In this document: in pieces, positions 1 through 8,905 of the stretch
Numbering within the stretch: position 1 is the first letter of the stretch
Layout of the letters: each line of letters begins with the position of its first letter
Source: Gilvimarinus xylanilyticus
GTDB lineage: Bacteria > Pseudomonadota > Gammaproteobacteria > Pseudomonadales > Cellvibrionaceae
Length of the DNA: 64,000 nt
NCBI RefSeq assembly: GCF_024195295.1
Contig: NZ_JAMFTH010000006.1
Coordinates: 152,522 to 216,521, forward strand
Reading direction: 5' to 3'
Notes under the pieces: model-generated
Told to the model about the DNA's origin: nothing
Databases searched by the model: none
The model's input: the letters and a program-made list of their open reading frames with translations, nothing else
Made by a program: the position numbers and the translations under genes

Positions 1-718
1 GTCCGGCGCGGGCCGCTAAATAGTCTTTGCACTGGGCTAACGGCAGCTGGCGCATCAGTTCGCCGTGCTCGTTGTAGGCGCCATCGCTATCGCAGTAGGC
101 CAGTAACTTGTCGGCTTGGATGGCGCTGGCGACCTGGGTGGCGACGTCACTGTAGCTGAGGTTAAAGACCTCGCCCGTGGCGGAATACCCCAGCGGTGAA
201 AGCAGGGCGATGGCGCCGGCGTCCAGCGAACGGGTAAGCTGGCGGGCGTTTACCCGGCGCACCTTGCCCGTATGCTGTAAATCGATTCCGTCCAGCACGC
301 CCAAGGGCATGGCCGAGATAAAGTTACCGCTGATGACTTCGATGCGCGAGCCGTGCATGGGGGAGTTGGGCAGCCCGGTGGATAAGGCTGCTTCCATGGT
401 GATACGGGCTTCACCGATGGCCTGCATAACCCCTTCGAGGCTGGCGGTATCGGTAATCCGCAAACGCTTGTGAAACTGGCTTTGCCGATTATCGCGGGCC
501 AGTCGGCTATCAATTTGCGGGCGCGCGCCGTGGACCAACACCAGGCGTACGCCCAGGCTTGAGAGCAGCGCCAAGTCGTGAATAATGTTGCTAAAGTTGC
601 CGTCGCGCAGGGCTTCACCGGGCAGCATGACGACAAACGTCTTGCCCCGGTGGGCATTGATGTAAGGGGATGAGTGGCGAAACCACTTCACGTAATCTTG
701 TTGTTGCTCGTCGCTCAT
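1..718 (-). CDS. argA: N-acetylglutamate synthase (partial, C-terminus beyond left edge)
   Basis: Acetylates glutamate from acetyl-CoA, the first step of arginine synthesis, in the cytoplasm. The frame has no stop inside the window, so about 239 codons are visible: the amino-acid-kinase-like, arginine-sensing domain, with the motifs FVVMLPGEAL and LVLVHGARPQID near residues 30-70. The C-terminal GNAT catalytic domain must lie beyond base 1. The start ATG (716-718) overlaps the stop of argE as ATGA, so the two genes are very likely translationally coupled in the order argE-argA. ArgB (acetylglutamate kinase) shares this fold, but the sequence resembles the ArgA type of pseudomonads and neighbour argE agrees. 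Confidence in the family is high. Confidence 0.9.
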   Translation of the reverse strand, partial: MSDEQQQDYVKWFRHSSPYINAHRGKTFVVMLPGEALRDGNFSNIIHDLALLSSLGVRLVLVHGARPQIDSRLARDNRQSQFHKRLRITDTASLEGVMQAIGEARITMEAALSTGLPNSPMHGSRIEVISGNFISAMPLGVLDGIDLQHTGKVRRVNARQLTRSLDAGAIALLSPLGYSATGEVFNLSYSDVATQVASAIQADKLLAYCDSDGAYNEHGELMRQLPLAQCKDYLAARAG

Positions 719-1887
719 GCTGGGGGCGTCTCTTCCATGCAAAAGTGCTCGATCATACGGCGCAGAGTCTCGACCGCGGGTTCGAGCTGATTAATATCGA
801 TATATTCGTTGCTCTGATGCGCCTGGTCAATGGAGCCCGGGCCCATTACTACCGTTTGCAGTCCCAGGTCGCGAAAAAACGGCGCCTCGGTGGCAAAGGC
901 GACGCTGGTGGCTTCTTGCCCCGTTAGCCGCTCACAGGTTCGGATCAGCTCGGAGTTTTTGTCCTGATGGAATGGATCTACCCCTTCAAAAAGCGTGGAA
1001 AAGACAATGTCCAGCTGGCGGCGTTCGGCAATAGGGGTCAACAAACCGGAAATCTGCTCGCGCAGCTGGTCGTTGTGCATGCCCGGGATGGAGCGCAAAT
1101 CAAAATGCAGCTCGCATTCGCCGCAGATTCGGTTAGCGCCATCGCCGCCGTGGATACAGCCCAGATTTAAGGTGGGTATGGATACCGCAAACCCTGGGTT
1201 TTGGTGACGCTGTTGTAAATCCTGGCGGTAGCGAATCAACTCGCCCATGACCTCGTGCATGGCTTCCAGGGCGCTGTTACCCAGCGCCGGGTTGGAAGAG
1301 TGACCCGCCGCGCCTTTGACCCTTACCGCCTCCATTAGGATGCCTTTGTGCATATGAATGGGCGTCATTTTGGTGGGCTCGCCCACCACCGCGTAACGCG
1401 CTTTTAACCCGCCGGCGGCCGCCAGTGCCCGCGCGCCACTCATGCTGCTCTCTTCATCGGCGGTAGCCAATACCATCACCGGCTGTTTGAGTTTGCCCGC
1501 ATCCAGATCTTTGACCGCTTCTAGCACGGCGGGGAAAAAGCCTTTCATGTCCGTAGCGCCTAAGCCATACAGGCGGCCATCTTTTTCGCTGAGGGTAAGA
1601 GGGTCAGTTTGCCACAGGTGTTCGTCGTAGGGCACGGTATCACTGTGGCCGGCAAACAGGAGTCCGCCGTCGCCCGCGCCGATGCTGGCGAGCAAATTAA
1701 ATTTACCCGGGTGATCGGGAACCGGCATGATTTGGCATTCAAAGCCGTGCTCGGTAAGCCAGTTGGCCAGTCGCTCAATGACCTTTTGGTTACTCATATC
1801 CCACGAGGGCACAGCGCAGCTCACCGAGGGCTCGGCCACGAGTTGATGCAAAAAAGATTTATAGCGGTTTAGATCGAATCTGGACAT
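715..1887 (-). CDS. argE: Acetylornithine deacetylase
   Basis: Removes the acetyl group from N-acetylornithine to give ornithine, the fifth step of arginine synthesis; cytoplasmic M20-family metallohydrolase. The 390 residues match the usual ArgE length. Visible metal and catalytic motifs are GHSDTVPYD (metal His), GATDMKGF (bridging Asp), TADEESSMSGA (catalytic Glu pair) and a late His in DQAHQSNEYID. It precedes argA with a 4-base stop/start overlap. DapE (succinyl-diaminopimelate desuccinylase) is the main look-alike, but the argA neighbour and the GEPTKMTPIHMHKG segment favour ArgE. Confidence 0.93.
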   Translation of the reverse strand: MSRFDLNRYKSFLHQLVAEPSVSCAVPSWDMSNQKVIERLANWLTEHGFECQIMPVPDHPGKFNLLASIGAGDGGLLFAGHSDTVPYDEHLWQTDPLTLSEKDGRLYGLGATDMKGFFPAVLEAVKDLDAGKLKQPVMVLATADEESSMSGARALAAAGGLKARYAVVGEPTKMTPIHMHKGILMEAVRVKGAAGHSSNPALGNSALEAMHEVMGELIRYRQDLQQRHQNPGFAVSIPTLNLGCIHGGDGANRICGECELHFDLRSIPGMHNDQLREQISGLLTPIAERRQLDIVFSTLFEGVDPFHQDKNSELIRTCERLTGQEATSVAFATEAPFFRDLGLQTVVMGPGSIDQAHQSNEYIDINQLEPAVETLRRMIEHFCMEETPPA

Positions 1888-1945
1888 TGAGCAACTCCGA
1901 CACTGGGAGCGCCAGTATAAACCAGATGACGGCTGGGGATGAGAA

Positions 1946-1971
1946 GGCGCCGCCCGGATAAGGGCGGCGCC
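1946..1971 (-). terminator. Probable intrinsic terminator of the DUF47-pit operon
   Basis: A perfect 10-bp stem (GGCGCCGCCC with GGGCGGCGCC, loop of six bases) sits just past the stop of the phosphate transporter gene. On the minus strand it is followed only by a short pyrimidine stretch (TTCTC), so termination may be incomplete and argE could receive some read-through. Confidence 0.6.
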
Positions 1972-1979
1972 AGGCGTTT

Positions 1980-3254
1980 TTAGCCGAAAACACCTTTGAA
2001 GAAAAAGAAGAACAAAATGGACAGGCCGGCACCGGCGGGTAGGGTTACCACCCAGGACATAAAGATAGAGCCCACCACGCCCAGATTCAGCGCGCCGATA
2101 CCTCTTGCCAGACCCACACCCAATACCGCACCCACCAGGGTGTGAGTGGTGGAAATGGGCAGGCCGGTGCCCGAGGCCAGAACCACCGTAGCCGCGGCGG
2201 CCAGCTCGGCGGCAAACCCGCGGCTGGGGGTTAACTCGGTAATCTTTTTACCGATGGTGGCCATTACCTTAAAGCCGTAAGTCGCCAGACCAATGACAAT
2301 ACCCACACCACCAATCAATAGCACCCAACTGGGCATGACCGACTGTGCGGCCACGCCACCGGAGTTCACCACATTGATTACTGCCGCCAGAGGCCCAACC
2401 GCATTGGCAACGTCGTTGGAGCCGTGGGCAAAGGCCATAGCGCAGGCGGTAAAAATCATCAAAATTGCGAACATTTTTTCCACATTGGCAAAACGATTAC
2501 CCGAGGCCGGAGTCGCTTCGGGTTTAACCCGGCGCAGCATGACGACCCCCACGGCGCTGACAATGGCGCCGATAACCGCCGCAACCAGGGCGCTTTCGAC
2601 AAAGCTGAGGGAAAAGCCGCTGTCTTTGAATACGTGCTTTAAGCCCTTAAGCAAGGTCACCATGGCGATCAAAAAACCCACCGCAAACATGTAAAAGGGA
2701 ATGTAGCGACGGGCATTGCTCATGGGATCTTCGGTGTTGAGGATCAGCCTTTGCACCGAGCGGAAAATAAAGAAGGCGATGGTGCCGGCGAGCATGGGTG
2801 ATACTACCCAGCTGGCAACAATGGATAGTACCTTGCCCCAGGCGACCGCATCGGCAGAAATCCCCACGGCGGCAAAGCCCACAATGGCCCCCACAATGGA
2901 GTGAGTGGTGGAGACCGGCCAGCCCAGAATACTGGCGATTAGCAGCCAGGTGCCCGCTGCCAAGAGGGCCGAGAGCATCCCGTAAACTAATAGCTCGGGT
3001 GAGCCCGACATTACCGCCGGGTCGACAATGCCTTTGCGAATGGTTGAAGTTACCGCGCCCCCGGCGAGATAAGCCCCCAAGAATTCAAAGATCATGGCGA
3101 TGATAATCGCCTGTTTAATGGTCAGTGCCTTAGAGCCAACGGATGTCCCCATGGCATTCGCCACATCGTTGGCACCTACCCCCCAGGCCATAAAAAGGCC
3201 AAAAATACAGGCGAGTATGAGTAAGATCTGGCCGTATTCAGCAATCACGGTCAT
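1980..3254 (-). CDS. Inorganic phosphate transporter, PiT family
   Basis: Low-affinity phosphate (metal phosphate/H+) symporter of the inner membrane. The 424-residue protein carries the two PiT signature repeats: GANDVANAMGTSVGSKALT near residue 27 and HGSNDVANAVGPLAA near residue 278, each followed by several hydrophobic helices; around ten membrane segments are evident. It lies 44 bases after a DUF47 gene on the same strand, the usual Pit-accessory pairing. The ATG at 3254 has a GGGG element about seven bases upstream. I saw no Pho box in front of the pair, which fits constitutive low-affinity uptake. This arrangement next to argE is also found in Pseudomonas. Confidence 0.93.
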   Translation of the reverse strand: MTVIAEYGQILLILACIFGLFMAWGVGANDVANAMGTSVGSKALTIKQAIIIAMIFEFLGAYLAGGAVTSTIRKGIVDPAVMSGSPELLVYGMLSALLAAGTWLLIASILGWPVSTTHSIVGAIVGFAAVGISADAVAWGKVLSIVASWVVSPMLAGTIAFFIFRSVQRLILNTEDPMSNARRYIPFYMFAVGFLIAMVTLLKGLKHVFKDSGFSLSFVESALVAAVIGAIVSAVGVVMLRRVKPEATPASGNRFANVEKMFAILMIFTACAMAFAHGSNDVANAVGPLAAVINVVNSGGVAAQSVMPSWVLLIGGVGIVIGLATYGFKVMATIGKKITELTPSRGFAAELAAAATVVLASGTGLPISTTHTLVGAVLGVGLARGIGALNLGVVGSIFMSWVVTLPAGAGLSILFFFFFKGVFG

Positions 3255-3298
3255 GGAATTCCCCAGTTTTTAGTCTGTGCTTAATCATTAAGTAAGTG

Positions 3299-3979
3299 TT
3301 AGCGGGCCAGCAACAGCTGCAAGCGGCTGCCCACGGTTTGTGCTCGGTCGGCCAAATCGCCAATCCAATCAATAATTTGATACAAAAACATGACATCCAC
3401 CGGTGGAAGTTCCGCTTCCAGGGCAAAAAGTCCGGCGCGCAGCTCCACCTGCTGCTGATCGTTAATGCGCTCGTACTGGTCGAGTTTCTCAATCATATTT
3501 TCCACCAGGCTGACCTCGCGCCCGCTAAAGCCGGTTTCCAGTAGCTCATCCAGCTCATTGATGGCGGCCAGCGCTTGCTCGGCGGTTTTTTGCGCCGATT
3601 GGACGAAATCAGTGAATTGGGGCTGCAGCTGGGCCGGAATCGACATCTTGCGCCCCAGCATAATGCCGGTGATGTCCTGGGCCTTGTTGGCAATGCGGTC
3701 CTGGGTGCCCAAAAGCTCCAGCAGATCGGTGCGGGGTACGGGCAAGAAAAGACTTTTGGGTAGGTGCAGGCGCAACTGCTTTTTCATATCGTCGGCCTGG
3801 CTTTCGATCTCAGAAATCTCTTTCTGAATGGTGGCCGCCCGGCTCCAGTCGTTGGCGATCACCGCCTCAAAGAAGCCTGATAACCGGCTGGAGGCCTCTA
3901 CTACGGCGGTCATATGCTCTTGCATGGGTTTGATGGGCGAGCGCCCAAACATATTGGAAAACGGGTTGCTGAAAGCCAT
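3299..3979 (-). CDS. DUF47/PhoU-like protein (TIGR00153), Pit accessory
   Basis: Cytoplasmic all-helical protein of 226 residues related to PhoU. The family is usually encoded just before a PiT transporter, as here, and is thought to modulate its activity; the exact mechanism is not settled. The N-terminus MAFSNPFSNMFGRSPIKPMQ and the internal segments FFEAVIANDW and EIESQADDMKKQLRLHLPKSLFLPVPR are typical of the family. The start ATG at 3979 faces the GspE-type ATPase gene across a 131-base divergent gap. It forms a two-gene operon with the transporter. Confidence 0.9.
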   Translation of the reverse strand: MAFSNPFSNMFGRSPIKPMQEHMTAVVEASSRLSGFFEAVIANDWSRAATIQKEISEIESQADDMKKQLRLHLPKSLFLPVPRTDLLELLGTQDRIANKAQDITGIMLGRKMSIPAQLQPQFTDFVQSAQKTAEQALAAINELDELLETGFSGREVSLVENMIEKLDQYERINDQQQVELRAGLFALEAELPPVDVMFLYQIIDWIGDLADRAQTVGSRLQLLLAR

Positions 3980-4048
3980 ATTCTTTATTCCTCTCGCAGA
4001 ATCAGCGGGCAGTATAAAAACATTGTTCGCTCAGGTCACGCTGGGCGG

Positions 4049-4078
4049 GTGACGGATTCGCAGCCGGCGGGCTACAAT
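4049..4078 (+). promoter_or_regulatory. Candidate sigma-70 promoter for the GspE-type ATPase gene
   Basis: GTGACG, an 18-base spacer and TACAAT end about 33 bases before the chosen ATG at 4111. The -10 has five of six consensus bases; the -35 has four of six. Prediction by eye only. Confidence 0.45.
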
Positions 4079-4110
4079 CGCGGTTTGCGAGCATAAAAAT
4101 GGAGTCTGCT

Positions 4111-5889
4111 ATGCCCCAGCCGGTGCCGGCCGATACAGTGTTGGATTTGCGCTTTGTGATTAACGAGTTGGTCGCCGACGGACGCTTAAGCCGCGCGGAT
4201 GCCAACATCCTGTTGGGCGCCAACCGTACCCGGGCCCAGAGTGCGATGCACCCCATGGCGTATATCGCCACGCAAAATATGGATGACGCCGCGCGCCCGG
4301 GCAAGCTGCTGGACGGCGAGGCGCTGACGCGCTGGATGGCAGAGCGTGCCGGGCTTGAGGTGGTACACATTGATCCGCTAAAAATTGATGTTTCCAAAGT
4401 GACCTCAGTGGTGTCTTACGGTTTTGCCAAGCGCCACAATATCCTCTGTGTGGAGGTGACGCCTGACGAGGTGGTTATTGCCTGTGCCCAGCCTTTTGTC
4501 TCAGGGTGGGAGCCTCAGGTGGAACATGTCGCCCGCAAGCGGGTCAGGCGCGTGTTTGCCAACCCCGCCCATGTTGAGCGCTACCAAGTCGAATTTTATA
4601 CCCTGGCTCGCTCCGTAACGGGCGCCAGCGGCGGCCCTGGCGCGACCGGCGCCACCAACTTTGAGCAGCTGGTAGAGCTTAAATCTTTAGGCGAAGCCGA
4701 TGCCGACGACCAGCACGTGGTCAATATTGTCGACTGGTTGTTACAGTATGCTTACGATCAGCGCGCCAGCGACATTCATATCGAACCGCGCCGGGAAATG
4801 GGCCGGGTGCGTTTTCGCATTGACGGTGTGTTGCACGATGTTTACGAGTTTCCCGCCTCGGTGGCGCTGGCGGTGGTCAGCCGCTTTAAAGTGCTGGGGC
4901 GCATGAACATCGCTGAAAAGCGCAAACCCCAGGACGGCCGCATTAAAACCCTGCGCGCCGATGACAGTGAGGTAGAGTTGCGTCTGTCCACCTTGCCCAC
5001 CGCTTTTGGCGAAAAGCTGGTGATGCGGATATTTGACCCCGAGGTGCTGCTGCGCAGTTTTCACGACTTGGGGCTGGTGGGGGATGACTTTAAGCGCTGG
5101 GACGGTATGCTTACCCGACCCAACGGCATCGTATTGGTTACCGGGCCCACCGGCTCGGGTAAAACCACCACTCTGTATTCATCCCTGCGCAAGCTGGCTA
5201 CCAGCGAAGTGAATGTCAGTACCATTGAAGACCCCATCGAGATGGTGGAAGAGAGCTTCAATCAGACCCAGGTGCATCATAAGATCGAGCTGGATTTTGC
5301 CGCCGGTATCCGCACCCTGATGCGCCAGGACCCCGACATTATTATGGTGGGGGAGATGCGTGACCTGGAAACCGCACAAATGGCCGTGCAGGCTGCGCTG
5401 ACGGGCCACTTGGTGCTGTCGACGTTACACACCAACGATGCCCCGGCGTCGGTCGCGCGTCTGCTGGATTTGGGTATCCCCTCGTATTTGATCAACGCCA
5501 CCTTGCTTGGGGTTATGGCTCAGCGGCTGGTGCGCACCCTGTGTCCTCACTGTAAAGAAGAGGGGAGCATTAAAGCCGATGATTGGCATACCCTAGTGTC
5601 GCCCTGGAAAGTCAATGTACCGGAAAAAGTCTACCGCCCAGTCGGGTGTTTGGAATGCCGCAACACCGGGTATTTGGGGCGTCAGGGCATCTACGAAATC
5701 CTTATGTTGAGTGATTCCATTCAAGACCTTATTACCGAACGCTGCAATTTGCAGGCATTGCGCAAACAGGCCATGCGTGAAGGTATGCGCACGCTCCGGC
5801 TTTCTGGCGCGCAAAAAATTGCCGCGGGCCTGACCACCATGGAAGAAGTGCTGCGTGTGGCGCCGCCACCGGAGCGCAGCGAACGCTAA
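4111..5889 (+). CDS. GspE/PilB-family secretion or pilus assembly ATPase
   Basis: Hexameric cytoplasmic ATPase that would drive assembly of a type II secretion pseudopilus or a type IV/MSHA-type pilus. Of 592 residues, the first ~150 resemble the GspE/MshE N-terminal domain, followed by the ATPase core: Walker A GPTGSGKTTT from residue 345, an Asp-box region around DIIMVGEMRD, the His box TGHLVLSTLHTNDAP, and a zinc ribbon with Cys478/481 and Cys513/516. ATG 4111 is preferred over the in-frame ATG 4099 because GGAG ends six bases before it. No gsp, msh or pilB/C/D partners lie here, so the machine it powers cannot be named. The following glnE begins 16 bases after its stop and may be co-transcribed. 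Confidence 0.88.
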   Translation: MPQPVPADTVLDLRFVINELVADGRLSRADANILLGANRTRAQSAMHPMAYIATQNMDDAARPGKLLDGEALTRWMAERAGLEVVHIDPLKIDVSKVTSVVSYGFAKRHNILCVEVTPDEVVIACAQPFVSGWEPQVEHVARKRVRRVFANPAHVERYQVEFYTLARSVTGASGGPGATGATNFEQLVELKSLGEADADDQHVVNIVDWLLQYAYDQRASDIHIEPRREMGRVRFRIDGVLHDVYEFPASVALAVVSRFKVLGRMNIAEKRKPQDGRIKTLRADDSEVELRLSTLPTAFGEKLVMRIFDPEVLLRSFHDLGLVGDDFKRWDGMLTRPNGIVLVTGPTGSGKTTTLYSSLRKLATSEVNVSTIEDPIEMVEESFNQTQVHHKIELDFAAGIRTLMRQDPDIIMVGEMRDLETAQMAVQAALTGHLVLSTLHTNDAPASVARLLDLGIPSYLINATLLGVMAQRLVRTLCPHCKEEGSIKADDWHTLVSPWKVNVPEKVYRPVGCLECRNTGYLGRQGIYEILMLSDSIQDLITERCNLQALRKQAMREGMRTLRLSGAQKIAAGLTTMEEVLRVAPPPERSER

Positions 5890-5905
5890 AACCTAAGAGT
5901 TGTTT

Positions 5906-8842
5906 ATGACCCAAAATACCGCTAATACAAAGCCTTTAGAAATGCCTCGCGCCCTGACCGAACAGGCCGCCCGCCAGCGCGAGGCACTGGCCGAGGCCTG
6001 TACTCAGCAAGCTCTGTCGTTGGACGAGTTGGTCGCCGCCGCCCCCGAGGCGTTTGCCGAGCAGTTAGAGGTGATGTTGGGCTGCAGTGAGTTTGTGGCG
6101 CAAACCTGTAATCGCAATCCCCAGCACTTGCAGTCTCTGGTGGATAGCGGTGATCTGTACGAGCCGCAAAGCAGCGATAGCCTGACAGCACTGAGCGAGC
6201 AGCTGTTAAGTGCCGAGGATGATGCCGAGTTGGACCGACGGGTGCGTTTGGCCCGCAATCGCGCTATGGTGCGGATTATCTGGCGCGATTTTAATCGCCT
6301 GGCGGATATGAGCGAGATTACCGCCGAGCTGTCCGCCTTTGCCGATACCGTCATCAGCGCCTGTTTAAACTGGCACTACCGCGCCCTGGTAGAGCGCTAT
6401 GGCCAACCCATCGGTCGCGACACCGACGAGGTGCAGCCACTTGTCGTGTTGGGAATGGGCAAGCTTGGTGCCCGCGAGTTGAACGTCTCCTCGGATATCG
6501 ACTTAATTTTTTCCTACCCCGAGGCCGGTGAAACCAACGGCGAGCGCAAAAACTTAAGCAACCAGGAGTTTTTCGTTCGCTTGGGACAAAAGCTGATTAA
6601 GACCCTGGATGCGCAAACTGTCGACGGTTTTGTGTTTCGGGTGGATATGCGTCTGCGCCCCCATGGCCAGAGTGGCGCTTTGGTGCAAAATTTTGATGCT
6701 ATGGAGGGGTACTATCAATCCCAGGGGCGGGATTGGGAGCGCTACGCGATGATCAAGGCGCGCCCCGTGGCCTGGGTTGAAGGCGGCGAAGCGGCTGGCA
6801 AAGAGTTAATGCAGATGCTGGCGCCTTTCACTTATCGCCAGTATGTGGATTTCAGTGTGATCGATTCGCTGCGGGATATGAAAGGGCTGATTAACCGCCA
6901 GGTGCAGCGCAAAGGCATGGATTTGGACGTTAAGCTGGGCGAGGGCGGTATCCGCGAAGTGGAGTTCGTGGTGCAGTTGTTCCAGCTGATTCGAGGCGGT
7001 AAAGAGATCGCCCTGCGCGAGCGGCAGGTGTGCAAGCTTTTGCCCATGCTGGAAAAAGAAAAATACCTACCGAGCGGCAGTGGCCAGACTTTGCTGGATG
7101 CCTATATTTTTTTACGCAATACCGAACACGCTATTCAGGGTTATCAAGACCGCCAAACCCAGTCTCTGCCTTTGGATGATTTCGGTCAAAGCCGTTTAGC
7201 TTATGTGATGGGCTTTGCCGGCTGGGATGATTTTTACAGTGCGCTGGTGGCCCATCGCGAGCGGGTTAACGCCGAGTTCCAGCAAGTGATTGCCGATCCG
7301 GACGACGAAACCCAAATGGACGACAGTGAGTTGGCCAACTGGTTGGGGCTATGGGATGAGAGCCTTGCCGGTGACGAGGCGCTCGAGTTTTTGAGCGCGC
7401 AGGGATTTAGCCAGGGCGAGCAGGTAATGCAGTGGTTGCAGGACCTGAAAAGCTCGCGCCAAGTGCTCGCGATGCAGGCATCCAGTCGCTCGCGTCTGGA
7501 TGCCTTTGTGCCGCGCTTGCTAGCGACTGTCGCGAGCGAAAAAGTCGAGCCGGAACAGACCCTCAAGCGAATACTGCCTTTTGTATTAGCGGTGGTTCGC
7601 CGCAGCGCCTATTTGGTGCTACTGGTGGAAAACCCCACCGCGCTGACGCAGCTGGTGCAGCTCAGTTCTGCCAGTCCCTGGATCGCCAACGAGCTGGCTC
7701 AGCATCCGATTTTGCTGGACGAACTGCTCACGCCCGAAAGCCTTTACGCGCCCCCCGATAAAGACGAGTTGCGCGACGAGTTGCGCCGCGAGCTGCTGCG
7801 CCTGGGCTGGGACGATCTGGAGGGGCATATGGAGTCACTGCGCTATTTCCGCAGTGCCCACGCCCTGCGGGTGGCGGCCAGTGAGGTCACCGGCGCTTTG
7901 GCGCTGATGAAGGTCAGTGACTACCTGACCTATATTGCCGAGGTCATCCTTGAGCATGTGCTGGTGTTGGCCTGGGAGCAAATGGTGGCTCGCCACGGCT
8001 ACCCCGCGCGCGCCGAAGGTGGCGAGGCTCGCGAACCGGAGCTCACGATTGTGGGTTACGGCAAGCTCGGCGGCATTGAGCTGGGGCATGGCTCGGATTT
8101 GGATTTGGTGTTTATTCACGATGCCTGGTCCGGCGGCGCAACGGGTGGGGAAAAGTCAGTGGACAATATCACTTTCTACACCCGCCTGGGACAGCGGATT
8201 ATCCATATTCTTAATACCCAGACCGTTTCCGGCAAGCTTTACGAAGTGGATATGCGGCTGCGGCCTTCGGGCAATTCGGGGATGCTGGTCGCCTCCATGG
8301 ATGCGTTCGAAAAGTATCAGCGCACCGAGGCCTGGACGTGGGAGCACCAGGCGCTGGTGCGAGCGCGCCCCGTGGCAGGTAGTGAGGCACTGGCCGAGCG
8401 CTTTGCCGAGGTGCGCGCCGAGCTCCTGCAGCAAGCTCGTGACCCGGTCAAGCTGCGCAAAGATGTCGTCGAGATGCGGGAAAAAATGCGCACCCATTTG
8501 GGTAGCGGTACAGATAGCGGTAAATTTCACCTTAAGCAGGACGCCGGAGGTATCGTCGATATTGAATTTATGGTTCAATACGCCGTTTTGGCGTGGGCCC
8601 ACAAAGCGCCCGCGCTCACCCGGTATACGGATAATATACGCATACTAGAGACCCTGCAGCAGGAGACCTTGCTACCGGCTGAGGGGGTATTGCAGCTGAT
8701 CGAAGCCTACAAGGCCTACCGATCCACCGGACACCGCCTCGCGCTACAGCACCAGCAGGCGATATTGCAAGGTACACAGGAGTTTGCCGCCGAGCGCAAA
8801 CAGGTCAGCGAATGGTGGCACAAACTGTTGCTTCCGGATTGA
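5906..8842 (+). CDS. glnE: Bifunctional glutamine synthetase adenylyltransferase/deadenylase
   Basis: Adds AMP to, or removes it from, glutamine synthetase according to glutamine and PII status. The protein has 978 residues, close to the family norm, with two nucleotidyltransferase domains: the N-terminal deadenylylase half (GMGKLGARELNVSSDIDLIF, about residues 180-200) and the C-terminal adenylylating half (GYGKLGGIELGHGSDLDLVF, about residues 715-735), each with the G-S-D-x-D type metal site, linked by helical regulatory segments. An in-frame TTG exists at 5900, but ATG 5906 is better spaced from AAGAG. It is followed by ilvE after 63 bases, the order also found in Pseudomonas. Confidence 0.96.
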   Translation: MTQNTANTKPLEMPRALTEQAARQREALAEACTQQALSLDELVAAAPEAFAEQLEVMLGCSEFVAQTCNRNPQHLQSLVDSGDLYEPQSSDSLTALSEQLLSAEDDAELDRRVRLARNRAMVRIIWRDFNRLADMSEITAELSAFADTVISACLNWHYRALVERYGQPIGRDTDEVQPLVVLGMGKLGARELNVSSDIDLIFSYPEAGETNGERKNLSNQEFFVRLGQKLIKTLDAQTVDGFVFRVDMRLRPHGQSGALVQNFDAMEGYYQSQGRDWERYAMIKARPVAWVEGGEAAGKELMQMLAPFTYRQYVDFSVIDSLRDMKGLINRQVQRKGMDLDVKLGEGGIREVEFVVQLFQLIRGGKEIALRERQVCKLLPMLEKEKYLPSGSGQTLLDAYIFLRNTEHAIQGYQDRQTQSLPLDDFGQSRLAYVMGFAGWDDFYSALVAHRERVNAEFQQVIADPDDETQMDDSELANWLGLWDESLAGDEALEFLSAQGFSQGEQVMQWLQDLKSSRQVLAMQASSRSRLDAFVPRLLATVASEKVEPEQTLKRILPFVLAVVRRSAYLVLLVENPTALTQLVQLSSASPWIANELAQHPILLDELLTPESLYAPPDKDELRDELRRELLRLGWDDLEGHMESLRYFRSAHALRVAASEVTGALALMKVSDYLTYIAEVILEHVLVLAWEQMVARHGYPARAEGGEAREPELTIVGYGKLGGIELGHGSDLDLVFIHDAWSGGATGGEKSVDNITFYTRLGQRIIHILNTQTVSGKLYEVDMRLRPSGNSGMLVASMDAFEKYQRTEAWTWEHQALVRARPVAGSEALAERFAEVRAELLQQARDPVKLRKDVVEMREKMRTHLGSGTDSGKFHLKQDAGGIVDIEFMVQYAVLAWAHKAPALTRYTDNIRILETLQQETLLPAEGVLQLIEAYKAYRSTGHRLALQHQQAILQGTQEFAAERKQVSEWWHKLLLPD

Positions 8843-8905
8843 TCTCAATCGCCGGCCGTTAAACCCATAATCCCAGAATGACTTGATACTGTTTAGGAGT
8901 TGGCT

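Noticed and set aside
250..657. Minus-strand frame of 135 codons at the left edge
   Set aside because: The correct frame is that of argA, which runs from 718 past base 1 without a stop; the 135-codon reading is shifted and Cys/Ser/Arg-rich.
3980..4048. Pho box upstream of the DUF47-pit operon
   Set aside because: No pair of CTGTCAT-like direct repeats at the required spacing was found.
7935..8648. 237-codon plus-strand frame within glnE
   Set aside because: A shifted frame rich in Arg, Pro and Trp inside the conserved adenylyltransferase domain.
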